Assembly: GCA_039621445.1 (NCBI GenBank)
Contig: CP154954.1
Coordinates: 24,564,954 to 24,628,953, forward strand
Source of the DNA: Euglena gracilis
Lineage: Eukaryota; Euglenida; Euglenophyceae; Euglenales
Reading direction: 5' to 3'
DNA: 64,000 nucleotides
Shown in pieces: positions 21,064 through 31,984 of this stretch; position 1 is the first letter of the stretch, and every line of letters starts with the position of its first letter. Made by a program: the position numbers and the translations under genes. A model generated the notes under the pieces. It was not told where the DNA came from, ran no database searches, and saw nothing but the letters and a program-made list of their open reading frames with translations.

Positions 21064-21564
21064 ATCCAGCCTGCTCTGGGCGGGGTCTTGGGTCGACACC
21101 CCGTTGCTGTTGAAGGGGTGCCACCCTCCACCCTCCAGCTCAACAACTGTTTTGGACTTTGTTTGTCTGACCGGTAAGAAGCTTGCAACTTGCACTCGAT
21201 GTTGCCATCTCACAGGCCTGCACCACATCCTGTGCCCAAAAAGCAGCAACAATGGCCAAAAGTGGGCAAAAAGTTGCAAACGTGGGTAAAAGTGGTCGAA
21301 AGGCAACAAAAGTTGTCAGAAGTGGTCAAAAAGCAGGCAAAAGGGGCCAAAAGTGGGCAAAAAGCAGCAAAAGTGGCCAAAAAGTGGTCAAAAAGTAGGC
21401 AAACGTGGGGTAAAAGTGGTCAGAAAGCAGCAAAAGTGGTAAAAAAAAAAAAGTGGGCAAAAGTGGGCAAAAGTGGTCAAAAAGCGGTCAAAGTGGGCAA
21501 AAATCAAAGATGGCCAAAAGTAGCCAAAAGTGGGCTAGAGCGGCAAAAGCAGCAAGCATTGTAG
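21064..21564 (+). CDS. Candidate two-exon Lys-rich ORF inside the hAT-like element
   Basis: Exon 21064-21173 lies between CGCCACAG and CCG-GTAAGAAG. It reads IQPALGGVLGRHPVAVEG, then LNNCFGLCLSDR. A 42-nt intron (21174-21215, ending CTCACAG) keeps the frame. The second exon runs to TAG 21562-21564 and is strongly basic (KVGKKLQTWVKVVERQQK, KSGQKAAKVAKKW), somewhat like linker-histone tails. The basic part derives from a degenerate CAAAAGTGGG repeat found elsewhere (42555-42660), so it may be non-coding. Confidence 0.3.
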
Positions 21565-21660
21565 ATACACCTTCAAGGGCTCCAAAGGCGATGCTGGGCG
21601 ATGCTGGGCGATGCTGGGCCCAAGGGCATGGCTGACCAGAGGTGCTTGCTCTGGACCGAG

Positions 21661-22077
21661 TTTGTGCTACTGATGGACCATCCGAAATGCCAAAGATTGC
21701 GTGCACATTGCAGAAGGAGCACAAATTATGGGACCTTGGCTAGCCTGTCCAACAAAAATCATTCAAACACCCGTTTTCTGTCATTATTTTGTGGGTTTCG
21801 CAGTTCTTCTATTCCGTGTATTGTTCCCAGCCAGGCGTCAGTCATTGGAACGTTCCACTTTTTAAAGGGTAAAGGGTTGTTCCAGGGTGGTCCCCTGCCA
21901 ACCCTCCCCTTGACCGTAGGGGGTTCAGGACCACCCCATCTGATTTTATGTACAATTTATGCCCTTACCTTGGTGTCCCCTTTGACGTCATGTCAAACCC
22001 TGCTCCCAGGCCACAATTCCTCACTGTCTGTGGCTGAGGGGGCGTGTCCCTGCATCTGCCTGTCAACCCAGAGGTGA
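21661..22077 (+). CDS. Candidate downstream exon/ORF of the gene split by the hAT-like element
   Basis: Continues in frame from 19919-19978 if the element is removed. It reads FVLLMDHPKCQRLRAHCRRS, then STNYGTLASLSNKNHSNTR, and stays open to 22077. A competing frame (ALDRVCATDGPSEMPKIAC, stop 21741-21743) is equally protein-like. Only transcripts would decide. Confidence 0.28.
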   Translation, partial: FVLLMDHPKCQRLRAHCRRSTNYGTLASLSNKNHSNTRFLSLFCGFRSSSIPCIVPSQASVIGTFHFLKGKGLFQGGPLPTLPLTVGGSGPPHLILCTIYALTLVSPLTSCQTLLPGHNSSLSVAEGACPCICLSTQR

Positions 22078-22300
22078 TGTGCCTGTCCCTCAACCCCTGT
22101 TATTGCCCTGGTGCCATGCTATGCCCCCGCGTGCCCCAGGCTCGGTTCCATCAAAGCTCATTCATATGTGGCCACCGACTTGTGGAACACTTTCCTCGCA
22201 ACTGCTACACGTAATTTATAAGTGCTGGCTGGACACACAAGTCCACCAACAATTATTTGTCTCGAATTCATGTCAATTTTCTGCTTTTTAATTTCAAAAA

Positions 22301-23116
22301 TTGCAAATATGGCCATGGTGAATTTCAGGTCAGAAATTTTGGTGCACAAGGAATTCTGCTTTGTGTGGTGCTGTGGTGGGTTGCGGGTCGAACCCAGGCT
22401 TCGATATAAGGTGGACAGGGTACAGGTATGGAGGTGCCCCCCCCTACTGGACCGGAGGGGGGTTCCTAATTTTAAAGGTTTGAGAAGATAAAAATGAAGA
22501 GCAGCGAACGAATCGACGAAGGAAAAGGTGTATCCACTCGGGGCCTGGGCCAGATTGAAGGTGAGGCAAGCCCTGGGGAGGGGGTTTTTGATAAGGGGTT
22601 TGCTAATGTTAAGAAGTACGGCAGACCAAGCGCTGACCCAAACGAAACAAACAAATAACAACAATTTACATTTTGGTGCAAAAGGAATATTAGCGAGGGG
22701 GGTAGGTGCTTAGTTGCGTGTTTAAAAGGAGACAAAAATTGCAAATATGGCCAAATGGAATTTCCGGTCGAAATTTTTGGTGCCACAAGGAATCCTGCTT
22801 TGTGGGTGCTGTGGTGGGTTGCGGGTCGAACCCAGGCTTCGAAATAAGGTGGTAGAGGGTACGGTAGGAAGGTGCCCCCCCCCTACGGACCGGAGGGGGG
22901 TTCCTAATTTTAAAGGTTTAGAGAACAATTTGCTTAAAATATACGTTCCTGGACTGGACCCCCAAAGCAGGCCAGGAATAAAAAATGAAGAGCAGCGAAA
23001 TGACGAAGGAAAATGTTATCCCCTCGGGCCTGGGCCAGAATTGCAGGTGAGGCCAGCCTTGGGGAGGGGTTTGATAAGGGGTTTGCTAATGTTAAGAAGT
23101 ACGGCAGACCAAGCGC
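22301..23116 (-). repeat. Tandem duplication, two copies of about 350-380 bp
   Basis: 22301-22652 and 22737-23116 share TTGCAAATATGGCCA, TGGTGGGTTGCGGGTCGAAC, GGTTCCTAATTTTAAAGG, AAATGAAGAGCAGCGAA and TTAAGAAGTACGGCAGACC. GGGTTCGACCC on the reverse strand resembles a tRNA B box, so a tRNA-derived SINE is possible, but I find no A box. A shorter relative lies near 37660-37720. Confidence 0.75.
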
Positions 23117-23193
23117 AAAATAGGTCTGAACCCTAAAAATGGACCCTGGGGCCAAGGGTACATTTTTATGTAAGGAGGCGGGGGGCCAGGCGG

Positions 23194-24425
23194 CACATAC
23201 ATACATACATACATACATACATACATACATACATACATACATACATACATACATACATACATACATACATACATACATACATACATACAGAACAGACATA
23301 CATACACCATACAGAACGGACAGTACATACAGACAAGACATAGACATACCATACATACATACATACATACATACATACATACATACATACATACATACAT
23401 ACATACATACATACATACATACATACATACATACATACATACATACATACATACATACATACATACATGCATATACATACATACATACATACATACATAC
23501 ATACATACATACATACATACATACATACATACATACATACATACATACATACATACATACATACATACATGCATACATACATGCATGCATACATGCAGAC
23601 ATGCATACATACATACATACATACATACATACATACATACATACATACATACATACATACATACATACATACATACATACATACATACATACATACATAC
23701 ATACATACATACATACATACATACATACATACATACATACATACATACATACATACATACATACATACATACATACATACATACATACATACATACATAC
23801 ATGCATACATACATACATACATACATACATACATGCACACATACATGCATGCATACATGCAGACATGCATACATACATACATACATACATACATACATAC
23901 ATACATACATACATACATACATACATACATACATACATACATACATACATACATACATACATACATACATACATACATACATACATACATACATACATAC
24001 ATACATACATACATACATACATACATACATACATACATACATACATACATACATACATACATACATACATACATACATACATACATACATACATACATAC
24101 ATACATACATACATACATACATACATACATACATACACACATACATACATGCATACATACATACATACATACATACATGCATGCATAGATGCATGCATGC
24201 ATGCAGACATGCATACATACATACATACATACATACATACATACATACATACATGCATGCATGCATGCATGCATGCATACATACATACATACATACATAC
24301 ATACATAAATACATACATACATACATACATACATACATACATACATACATACATACATACATACATACATACATACATACATACATACATACATACGTAC
24401 GTACATACATACATACATACATACA

Positions 24426-24459
<34 letters not shown>

Positions 24460-24465
24460 CATACA
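23194..24465. repeat. (CATA)n microsatellite, about 1.27 kb
   Basis: Nearly continuous CATA with CATG and CAGA interruptions (about 23285-23350, 23568-23605, 23800-23870 and 24170-24280). The very long Tyr/Ile/His/Thr and Cys/Met/Tyr/Val frames on both strands are artefacts. A fragment of the GTAAGGAGGCGGGGGGCCAGGCG repeat abuts the left edge. Confidence 0.98.
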
Positions 24466-24564
24466 CACATTCCTGCATATATTGATTTTTTTTCGCAATT
24501 CTAGCATCTATCGCCTGCTCAATTTCGGACCCAGGAAGCACATTGTTTCTAAATAAAACCTCCC

Positions 24565-24888
24565 TTGGATGGTGGCTCCTCTAAATGTTTTGGAAAGGTT
24601 TGGTGGGGGAAAGTGAATGGGACGGCAGTTTTTGAGTCGTTTCGTCTCATTTTTGTTTCTTGCAATTTTGTCAAGGTTGTGCTTGCTATATGGGTTGGTA
24701 TTGATTCCTATTGCTGTAAATACAGTTTTGATGGGGACAGATCTCAAAGAGGCTCGTTTGTCGACAGTGTGGATTCATTTCCTGGCCAGATTGGCACGTG
24801 CGTCCCAATTTGCACTGTTAATGTCCTGCAGCAATGCAACCTTCCCCCTCGCGCATCGAGTTCATGGGTGTGGCCCCTCTTTCCCTAA
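24565..24888 (+). other. ORF region, two competing frames
   Basis: One frame gives a Cys-containing 107-residue peptide (GIDSYCCKYSFDGD, GTCVPICTVNVLQQCNLP). Another gives a hydrophobic stretch (FLAILSRLCLLYGLVLIPIA) that could span a membrane. No splice signals separate them. At most one is real. Confidence 0.22.
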
Positions 24889-25084
24889 TCCCCCAGGTTT
24901 TGGGAGTCACTACCCCCCCAAAGGTTTCCACCTGGGTGAAATGCACCTGTTTTTCAGGCGATTTTTTTCTCGGTGGCTCACTGTCCCCTTAATTGGGCTG
25001 TTGTAGCCAACATGGCGTCCTAAAGCGTCCCCAAAGGCTGTTGGATTGCCCGGACCAATGAAATGGGTGGGCAGGAGATTTCTT

Positions 25085-25470
25085 AAGCTGGAGGGGACCC
25101 CATCCCCGGGGGGTTGAGTGAAATAAAGTTGGGTCCAGCCCGGCCGGAGGCCGGGCCAGCTGGCCGATGGCCCGGACCAGCCAACTGGGCTGCCAGCTCA
25201 CCTATCCCTGCATTTTTTTCCCTCATCACAGATTCCTCCATCACAGCCCCCCAACCTTGATTTAGCTCCATCCATCAAATTTTCGAGAAGGCAAAAATGT
25301 TTTTAGAAAATTTTGTTTTTCATCGACCCAGCCCAGCCCACCCCTCCAGCCCCAGACCCCCCCCCCTATCCCCCGGGGGAGTCCAGCCAGCAGCTCGTAG
25401 CCAGCCAGCAGCCTTTTTGTCAGCCCGAGGCTGGACCCCCCGGGGGGGGGGGAGTCCTTAAGAAAGCCCC
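25085..25470 (+). repeat. Dispersed repeat D, copy 1
   Basis: Matches 57545-58045: GAGTGAAATAAAGT-GGGTCC, GGCCGGAGGCCGGGCCAGC, TCCCTGCATTTT, CCTCATCACAG, TTTAGAAAATTTTGTTTTTC, CGACCCAGCCCAGCCC and CCAGCCAGCAGCC. Clearly homologous, but diverged. Non-coding. Confidence 0.8.
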
Positions 25471-25479
25471 TATCTGCGG

Positions 25480-26450
25480 GGGTATAAAAATTTCGGGGGG
25501 GGGAATCGACAATTGCAGTTTTCCCACAATTTTCCACATTTTTCTGCATCCTCGATGCTCGGTTTTTTCTCTTTCCGAAACTTTTTTCGCATCAACCTGA
25601 GATGGCAGACGAGATGAGTTCCAGTCGTTCCTTGAACATTTCACAATAGAATTCAGGTTATTTTTGCCACTCTCTCGCAAGATCTGCCAAAATTCTCGGC
25701 GGGCAATTTCTTGGCATCTATTAGGTATTTTCCTGATTTCTGCTGGGAAATAATTTCTATTTAAAATTTTTTTCGCATCCTGGACCAGATTTTCATCTGG
25801 GGTCAAATTTTTCGTCAATTTTTTTGCCGTTTCCGTTTTTTTTTTACCAGCAAATTCCATCTTTTTAAAGTCAGTGTGTCCCCAAAAATAACAAAAATTG
25901 TGTTTTTAATATTTTTATGTTAAAGGCCATCAATTTTAGTCCCCCCCCCTTGTTCTGCAGTGCACTAGAAACCCCCCCTCCTTGGGGGTATGACTGAGTT
26001 GCTTCATGGGCTGCGAGTCAGGGGCCTCCCCCCTGCCCGAGAGTGTTGGCAGCCAGGGGGAAATTGTCATTTTTCAAACTCCAGGGGGGTGTTGGCGGTG
26101 GTGCTGTTGCAGAAACCCTGGCATCAAGGCCGCCAGGGTCTGGTCATTGTAAGTTTTTTTCCCCCTGCATCAGGCCCAATGCCGGCCTTTGGGAGGTGTG
26201 TGCTACCTACCCACGCCTTTGTCTTATTGCCCCCCCGCTCGTTGCCCCTCCCCCCTCCCCCCGCCCCGGTTGTTGTGGTGAGCGTGACCCCCAGCCAGGC
26301 CTTGCTGAAATGACCCAAAATGGCCTGAAATTATTTTTGACCCTCTCCCTACCTCCCTACGCTACGTAGGGGGGGGTCCTTAATAATGACTTTGAATGGC
26401 CTGAAATTCCTAAAATGGTCCAGAATGGGAGACATTCTGCTGCAGCCGTG
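25480..26450. other. Intergenic, weak ORFs
   Basis: AT-rich to 25900, then C-runs. A Pro-rich frame (25990-26313) has no support beyond being open. Confidence 0.3.
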
Positions 26451-26454
26451 GAGT

Positions 26455-26635
26455 GGGGTGGAAGGGTGAGGGGGGGGGCGGGGGGGGGCGAGGCGGGGGG
26501 AGGGGGGGGGGTAGAGAGGGGGGGTAGGGGGGGGGGAGGGGGGGGAGGGGGGGGGGGTGTGGGGGGGGGGGGGGGTGGGGGGGTGGGGGGTGTGAGGGGG
26601 GGGGAGGGTGCTCGCGAAGGGGGGGGGGGGGGGGG
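26455..26635. repeat. Poly-G-rich tract
   Basis: About 180 bp of G-runs broken by single A, C or T. A quadruplex is likely. Confidence 0.9.
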
Positions 26636-26879
26636 GTTCGGTGCCTTTTATGGATGTGGGCAGCAAACGGCGGAGTTGGCAGACGATGGCGGAGGAGCAA
26701 GCACAGTCCCACAGGGCCCATTTCTGATCCCAAATAACAATTACGTCCCCAAATCCACAATCCCCAGCCATCTCAGCCGCCACCTCCCAGCCCACAAACC
26801 AGCCCCTCTGACAAATGAACAATACACATTCAACGCCCACTTGTGTGAGCAGGCTTGTGCTCATTCGGGTGCCTACCCC

Positions 26880-27620
26880 ACGGGGGGGGGGTGCTAGGGG
26901 CAGGCACCCCATAGCACCCCATCCGACCCCCCCCCCGGGGGTAGGGTTTTGGGGGGGGTGCCTGCCCATAGCAGGCACCCCCCCCCTCCGACCCCGGTGC
27001 CAAAGGCGCCGGGGGCCCGGAAAAGGCCATTTTCAATGAAAAGTTTTCTTGGACCAAACCCCTAAGTAATACCCCTGGGCGGGGTTCGGGCATAAACCCC
27101 AAGGGCGGTTTTTTTTTTTTTTTTTACTTTTTTTGTCTTTTATTTTGGGAACAGCATAAGCTTTTACTACCCACCCCCCTTGCCCCCTCCCCCCCCCCTC
27201 CTCCTTATGCCCCTTTTTCCTTCTTCCCACCCGCCCATGTGCTTTGACAATCCCCTACCCAAAAATTTCCTTATCTTCCACTGCCCCCCTCAAAATTAAA
27301 CCCCCCCCTGTCCATGGCCTCCTCTTTAATCGCCCCTTGCTCTGAAGTTTTCTGCGCTTCACCGTCAGGAGTCCAATTTCGGGAGTTTCCCATTCGCCTT
27401 TCTGTCCTAACCCACACATCTAGCGCCACCACACCCCCCCCGCCCCCCCCCCCAAGCCAGGCTTTCTACCCCACGCATCCACTCCCACCCCATCCCCCCC
27501 CCATCCGACCCCCCCAACAGCACCTCCCCCCAGTAATTCCCCCACCCCATCTCCCCCCCACCCCTTAAAAATCACCCCAAACCCCCAAACCCCCCCACTA
27601 CCCACAATACCCCGTACAAG
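26880..27620. repeat. C/G-run DNA with inverted GGGTGCCTGCCC motifs
   Basis: GGGGCAGGCACCCC, GGGGTGCCTGCCC and GCAGGCACCCC (26890-26990) can pair with each other. TGCCAAAGGCGCCGG at about 26999-27013 belongs to the GGCGCC hairpin family. 27160-27620 is C-rich without a gene. Confidence 0.45.
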
Positions 27621-27750
27621 TTTTTGATCACATGATGCAAAGTTGCAGTCGTCTGCAAATTTTGACTGCAATCTTGACAATCATTCCAGAAATGTAACAT
27701 ACAACTGATATTAACCCTGGGAATATTGTTCTGAGATCCGTAAAAAAATC

Positions 27751-27978
27751 ATGCAAATCACATGCAATCAGATGACACGAAAAATCACAAACAATCCTGC
27801 GAACAGGAAAAAAGAGAAACAATTATGGGACACAATCGAAACCTCCTGTTATAACGTGCAGCGCTTTGACTGTGCACATTGTTTAAACAGACTTGCTTTT
27901 CGAGCTGGCCAAAAAGTTTTCCCAGGCGGAAACTGTCCTCATGGATATGTCCCAATTCCACCCAGGTTCCAATTTTAA
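27751..27978 (+). CDS. Candidate small ORF or last exon, Cys-containing
   Basis: ATG 27751 to TAA 27976-27978, 75 codons. The composition is protein-like: MQITCNQMTRKITNN, then RFDCAHCLNRLAFRAGQK, then GGNCPHGYVPIP. The C-x2-C and later Cys/His could bind a metal, but this is too little to assign a family. The reverse strand (27785-27988) is also open. Confidence 0.33.
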   Translation: MQITCNQMTRKITNNPANRKKEKQLWDTIETSCYNVQRFDCAHCLNRLAFRAGQKVFPGGNCPHGYVPIPPRFQF

Positions 27979-28019
27979 TACAATGCATTTTTTCTGATCA
28001 GAAACAATGCAACCAGGCA

Positions 28020-28440
28020 AAAAGGTCTAATATGGCCTAACATGGATTAAAATGGCTTAAAATGGCCCAAAGTGTCCTAAAGTGAGATAATTTTTGTGGC
28101 TTGAAATGTTTTCATGATGAGTCAAACGTTATTGATATGTTTACAACTTCAAACACCTGAAACAATTTTTTGACCCCCCTAACAAAAGCGCCGGCCCGCT
28201 TCAAGCCCAGGGTCCAAATAAAAGCGCACCCCCCCCCCCCGCCAACGGCGGCGGTGCACTACAAGCGCATCCCCCATTTTGATGGGATTTCTGAAGGAAA
28301 TCAACAAGAATCGTGCAGGTAGGGTCCAAATAGAAGCACACCCCCCCACCCCACGGCTGCCGGAGGCGGTGGTCCGCTGTAAGCGCACCCGTGCTTCTAT
28401 TGGGGGAGGGGTTGGCCGAAGCTAGGGAGTTAGGCCGAAA
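28020..28440. repeat. Short repeats: TGGCCTAA decamers and AAGCGCACCCC units
   Basis: 28020-28080 has TAAAATGGC/CTAACATGG decamers. 28185-28435 has two related units (GGGTCCAAATAAAAGCGCACC and GGGTCCAAATAGAAGCACACC) with C-runs. No gene. Confidence 0.5.
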
Positions 28441-28589
28441 TAAGGCCTAAATTCTGGCCAACATTTGGCCTAATTTGAACCTAAATTCAGGCCAAAGGCC
28501 TAAGTCCTGACCCTAACCCTATTCCCAAGCCCAAACCCTAATCCGATCCCTTTTCAATTAACCCAAAACCCTACTGAAGATGTTAACCA

Positions 28590-28810
28590 GTGTCAAACAG
28601 CTTGAATGGCGCAAATGGCAGATTGCAAGGTTGCGTTTTTTGGTATGGTGGGGATCTCATGTTCTTTGGCAGTAAACTTCTCCAGCAAGAACCTAAAACC
28701 GATGCACCTGGAACTACATTTGTACAATTCAGATTTTTTTTCAAGGGAATTATTTCCTTCCCATATATTTTTTTTCAAAATCAACATTTTCCCATGATTA
28801 TCCCGTAATA
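28590..28810 (+). other. ORF region, coding uncertain
   Basis: Forward frame from ATG 28606: MAQMADCKVAFFGMVGIS, then NFSSKNLKPMHLELHLYNS. The reverse strand also reads well (AICAIQAV end). Preceded by TTAGGG-complement degenerate repeats at 28500-28570. Function unknown. Confidence 0.2.
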
Positions 28811-29325
28811 TTTCTCCCATAATTTTCCCGTAATTTTCGTCCCCGTAATTTTAGTCCGCACTGTAAGTGATGATTTGCACACGATGATGCATTTTTTTGG
28901 GGACAAAAACGACCCAGAATTATGATTTCAGAACCTCCACGTATGGGTTAAAATGCCCTGAGATGGCTTTAAGTAGCCTGGGGTGGGCCATTTACGGACA
29001 TTTTAGGCCATTTTAACCTATCGGGCCTAAATGGGCCTAAATCGGGGCAAATATTGGGGCAAAATGTTGGGCCTGACTATAGGCTTGCCCTCGGCCTGTT
29101 GGGGACAACACGCGGTGCAGTGCGCAATTTTTTTTTGAAGAAATGGTCAAAGTCCATTAATTTCGGTCTTTTGGTCCGAATAGCTTGAGAAACCGATACC
29201 CCCAGGGGGGCGGAAGTCAGAAGACCCTTGGGGGGTGGGTGGATCCGGGGCCGGACCCCCCCCCCCCGGGGGAGTCACACGCTGGGGGCCCAGGTATGGG
29301 TTTCGGCCAAATTTTTTTTTGAGAA

Positions 29326-29937
29326 ATGCCCTCAGACGGCCCGCTTTTTGCCCCCCCCCCCCCGGACGGTCCCGCTCCGGGCTGGAGGGAGCTGTGGCGG
29401 GACCCGGGGAGTCCGCTGTTAATCTCCATTTTCGAGAAATCAATCAAAAAACCAAAACAGAAAACCAGTCATTTCTGGTCGCCTGCCCCGCCCCGGCTTC
29501 TTTTTAAGACCCTTCATCTTTTTTTTTTTGCCTTTTGGAAGAAGGGCCATACACTGAGCCGGTCCCCTCGCCAGGCACACGGCGTGCCTCGCTTCCTGTC
29601 CGGGTGTATGTCTCCCCTGCCTACCCCACGTGGAGCTTTATGGCTGTGGCGCTGTTCCGTCCCTGCTGGGCTGGGCCGCACTGACACCAGCGACCGCCAG
29701 ACATCCGCAGGCTCCGAAGGCTCCCCTCTCGCCCAACTGAAACCTATGGGGGAGGGGCAGTGTGGCCCAGCCCCAGCCGACACGGTGCCCGTCCCCCTCT
29801 CCCGTTCTTTGCAATGGCCCAGCCGGTCTGGCTATTTATATATGAGAGAAAAGAAGGGAGATTGCTCGTCTGCACCGACCGTTTTTTTTCCCGTTGAAGG
29901 ACACGTGCTCATGCCGACCATCCCACTGCCTTCTTGA
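29326..29937 (+). other. Open frame of 203 codons, GC-rich, uncertain
   Basis: Most protein-like part is 29640-29860 (GLGRTDTSDRQTSAGSEG, later PAPADTVPVPLSRSLQWPS), with a stop at 29935-29937. The reverse strand is open as well (89 codons, 29514-29783), so this is held weakly. If real, it is probably split by introns, because 29410-29560 is AT-rich. Confidence 0.22.
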
Positions 29938-29984
29938 AATAAAAAAAAGAAAAAGAAACTACAGATGTTCGCAAGACAATGACG

Positions 29985-30100
29985 ATATGATGTGATGATG
30001 ATGACGACGACCACGACGACGATGATGATGATGGTCGTGATGATGGTGAGGTTGATGATGGTGATGACGGTGATCGCAGTGGTCGTGGTGATGCAATGAC
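29985..30100. repeat. (GAT/GAC)n trinucleotide tract
   Basis: GATGATGATGACGACGACC and variants, about 110 bp. Confidence 0.9.
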
Positions 30101-30286
30101 CTTCTGAACTGCATTTGCGTAGCTGTTTTTGCAGGTATTGCAAAAAATGGGCGCCTCCCACTAGACTTGGTGGGAGGGGGGATGTGGGTGTGTGGGGGAG
30201 GGGTGGGGGTGGTAAACCCGGAAAAAAAATTCCTGTTCGTTTTTGCATTTTCAGGATCACTATGAAATGTACTTTTTATATTGGGG

Positions 30287-30950
30287 ATGCTTCCGCACCG
30301 CATGCACCGCGTGCACCACGTGCCGCACCGCGTGAGAAGAATCATTTCCAAATGTGCAATTTTCACAGATTTCCCCATTACCCCATTGGTACCCCAGTAC
30401 CAGTACCCCAGTACCCCAGTACCAGTACCCCATTGGTAATTGATTTCCATTCTTTTTTTTTGTCTGGTTTTTTGCAAATCAGCAACTTTTGGTCGTTTTT
30501 GGTTATTTTGGACCACTTTTGGCCACCTTTATCCGCTTTGGGCTGCATTTGGCAATTTACCACGTTTGGTTGTTGCTATGAATTTTTGGCTCATTTGTAC
30601 CATGTTTTTGCTGCTTCTGGCCATTTTTGTGCATTTGTGGCTGCTTTATGCTACTTCTCAGTGCTTTAGCCACTTTTTGCCCATTTTTGACCACTTTTGG
30701 CCATTTTGTGGCCACTTGCACAGATTCAGTGGCCATTGGTCCATACTTAGTGAGATCTGATGGCAAAACCAGGTGATTAGGACCAAAAACAGCTAAAAAT
30801 TAACAAACTCACCCAAAATGCTATTTTATTGCAAGTTTATGATCGATGGGTGGTTTTGCGTGTGTTTTTCTCTCATTCGGTCATTTGAGGTTGTACCTGA
30901 TCCTTGTCACGCGGTGCACCCGGTGCCACACGCGGTGCGTAAGCACCCTC
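30287..30950. repeat. Foldback pair with CGCACCGCGTGC arms
   Basis: The left arm (about 30287-30345: TGCTTCCGCACCGC, CACCGCGTGCACC) is the approximate reverse complement of 30895-30948 (CACGCGGTGCACCC, GCGGTGCGTAAGCA). The loop DNA has low-complexity TTTTGGCCA-type repeats. The same CACGGTGTGC/CACCGCGTGC vocabulary recurs at 58850-58870 and 63744-63823. Confidence 0.5.
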
Positions 30951-30999
30951 ATTGGGGTCATTTGTGGAGTCGAAAGTAAAGGCAGAAAAATTCTTTTCA

Positions 31000-31900
31000 C
31001 GAGCAATGTCCGAAAATGGTTTTTTGACTGTTTTTGGGGGGAAGAAAGGGGCTGGGTTGGCAGCCCCCCCATCCCCCCCCCCTGAGCCAAATTTTTTGCA
31101 CCCCCCCCCTCAAGCCCAATGAACGCCCTTGCCCGATGAACAGGGGCTGTTCGGACCGTCTAGATTGTCACCATATATTTTATCTAACCCCCCACAAAAT
31201 AGGACCCCCCAAAAAATAAGCCCCCCCCTGGGCCGATCGAGCAAAAATCCAAATTAAGACCCCAAAAAAATAAGACCCCCCCGCTGACGGTACGAAGCGC
31301 CGGGGACAGTAAAATTTTTCCCTGAAAAATTACTAAAAACCTCAATTTCACACACAACAATGATGAAATTTCAAAAAAAAATTCTGATTTTTAGGGTGCA
31401 AAAAAAAACGTGCTAAATGTCCACTCACTCCAATTTACATATGGTGCAAAGTGCCAAAGGAAAATCCTTGATGCTTTTGGGAACCTGAAAAGGGGTCTTT
31501 TTTTCAGGCTCAGGTTGGTCAAGAAAAAATCCAAATAAGACCCCCTTGGAGGTTTCCAGCAACCGACCCAAAAATAAGAGCCGGGCCTTATTTTGGGGGG
31601 GTTTTCACCGAAAGTGTACCCCACCTGCCTGATGAACGCCCCCCCCCCTCCGTTTGGACCGTCTACATTGCCACCTTGGTGTTGATTGGGCTTGGGGGGG
31701 ACCATTTTTCAGGGGGAAACCATCGAAAAATGAAATGTCCTCAAAAACTGGGAAGGGGGTGAGGGGAGGGGCTCTGGGGGGTGCAGTCTCCCCCTGGGGA
31801 CAGCCAAACATTTTCACCCATTGTTGCCATCTCCCAACGGTGAAATGGCACCCTTACGAGCATCAGTGGGGGGGTGCAGGGGTGTAGTCATTTGATGTTC
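31000..31900. other. C-run-rich repeats, no gene
   Basis: Two related segments (about 31110-31290 and 31505-31680) share TGAACGCCC, CCGTCTA-ATTG and AAATAAGACCCCC. A CGAAGCGCCGG motif lies at 31291-31302. Confidence 0.4.
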
Positions 31901-31984
31901 ATTTGGTGTGCATCAAGAAATTTGTGTATTATGAGTATCATCAAAAATAATTAATGATCTGATTTGTGTATCACCTCTGTATTA

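Larger units (their letters stand above)
20021..21648. mobile_element. hAT-like inverted-repeat element, 1628 bp
   Basis: Ends CAAGCACCTCTG (20021-20032) and CAGAGGTGCTTG (21637-21648) are perfect 12-bp inverted repeats. CTCTGGAC lies directly outside both ends (20013-20020 and 21649-21656). An 8-bp duplication is typical of hAT elements, and CTCTGGAC is close to the nTCTAGAn duplications of the Ac group (family knowledge). Inside each end are GATGCTGGGC decamers. No hAT transposase domain is visible, so it would be non-autonomous. Caveat: the related left end near 43881 is also preceded by CTCTGGAC, so this octamer might belong to the element. Confidence 0.55.

Noticed and set aside
22934-24541. 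Open frames of up to 535 codons (Cys-Met-Tyr-Val or Ile-His-Thr-Tyr repeats)
   Set aside because: They are translations of (CATA)n, open in all frames on both strands with no codon-level signal.
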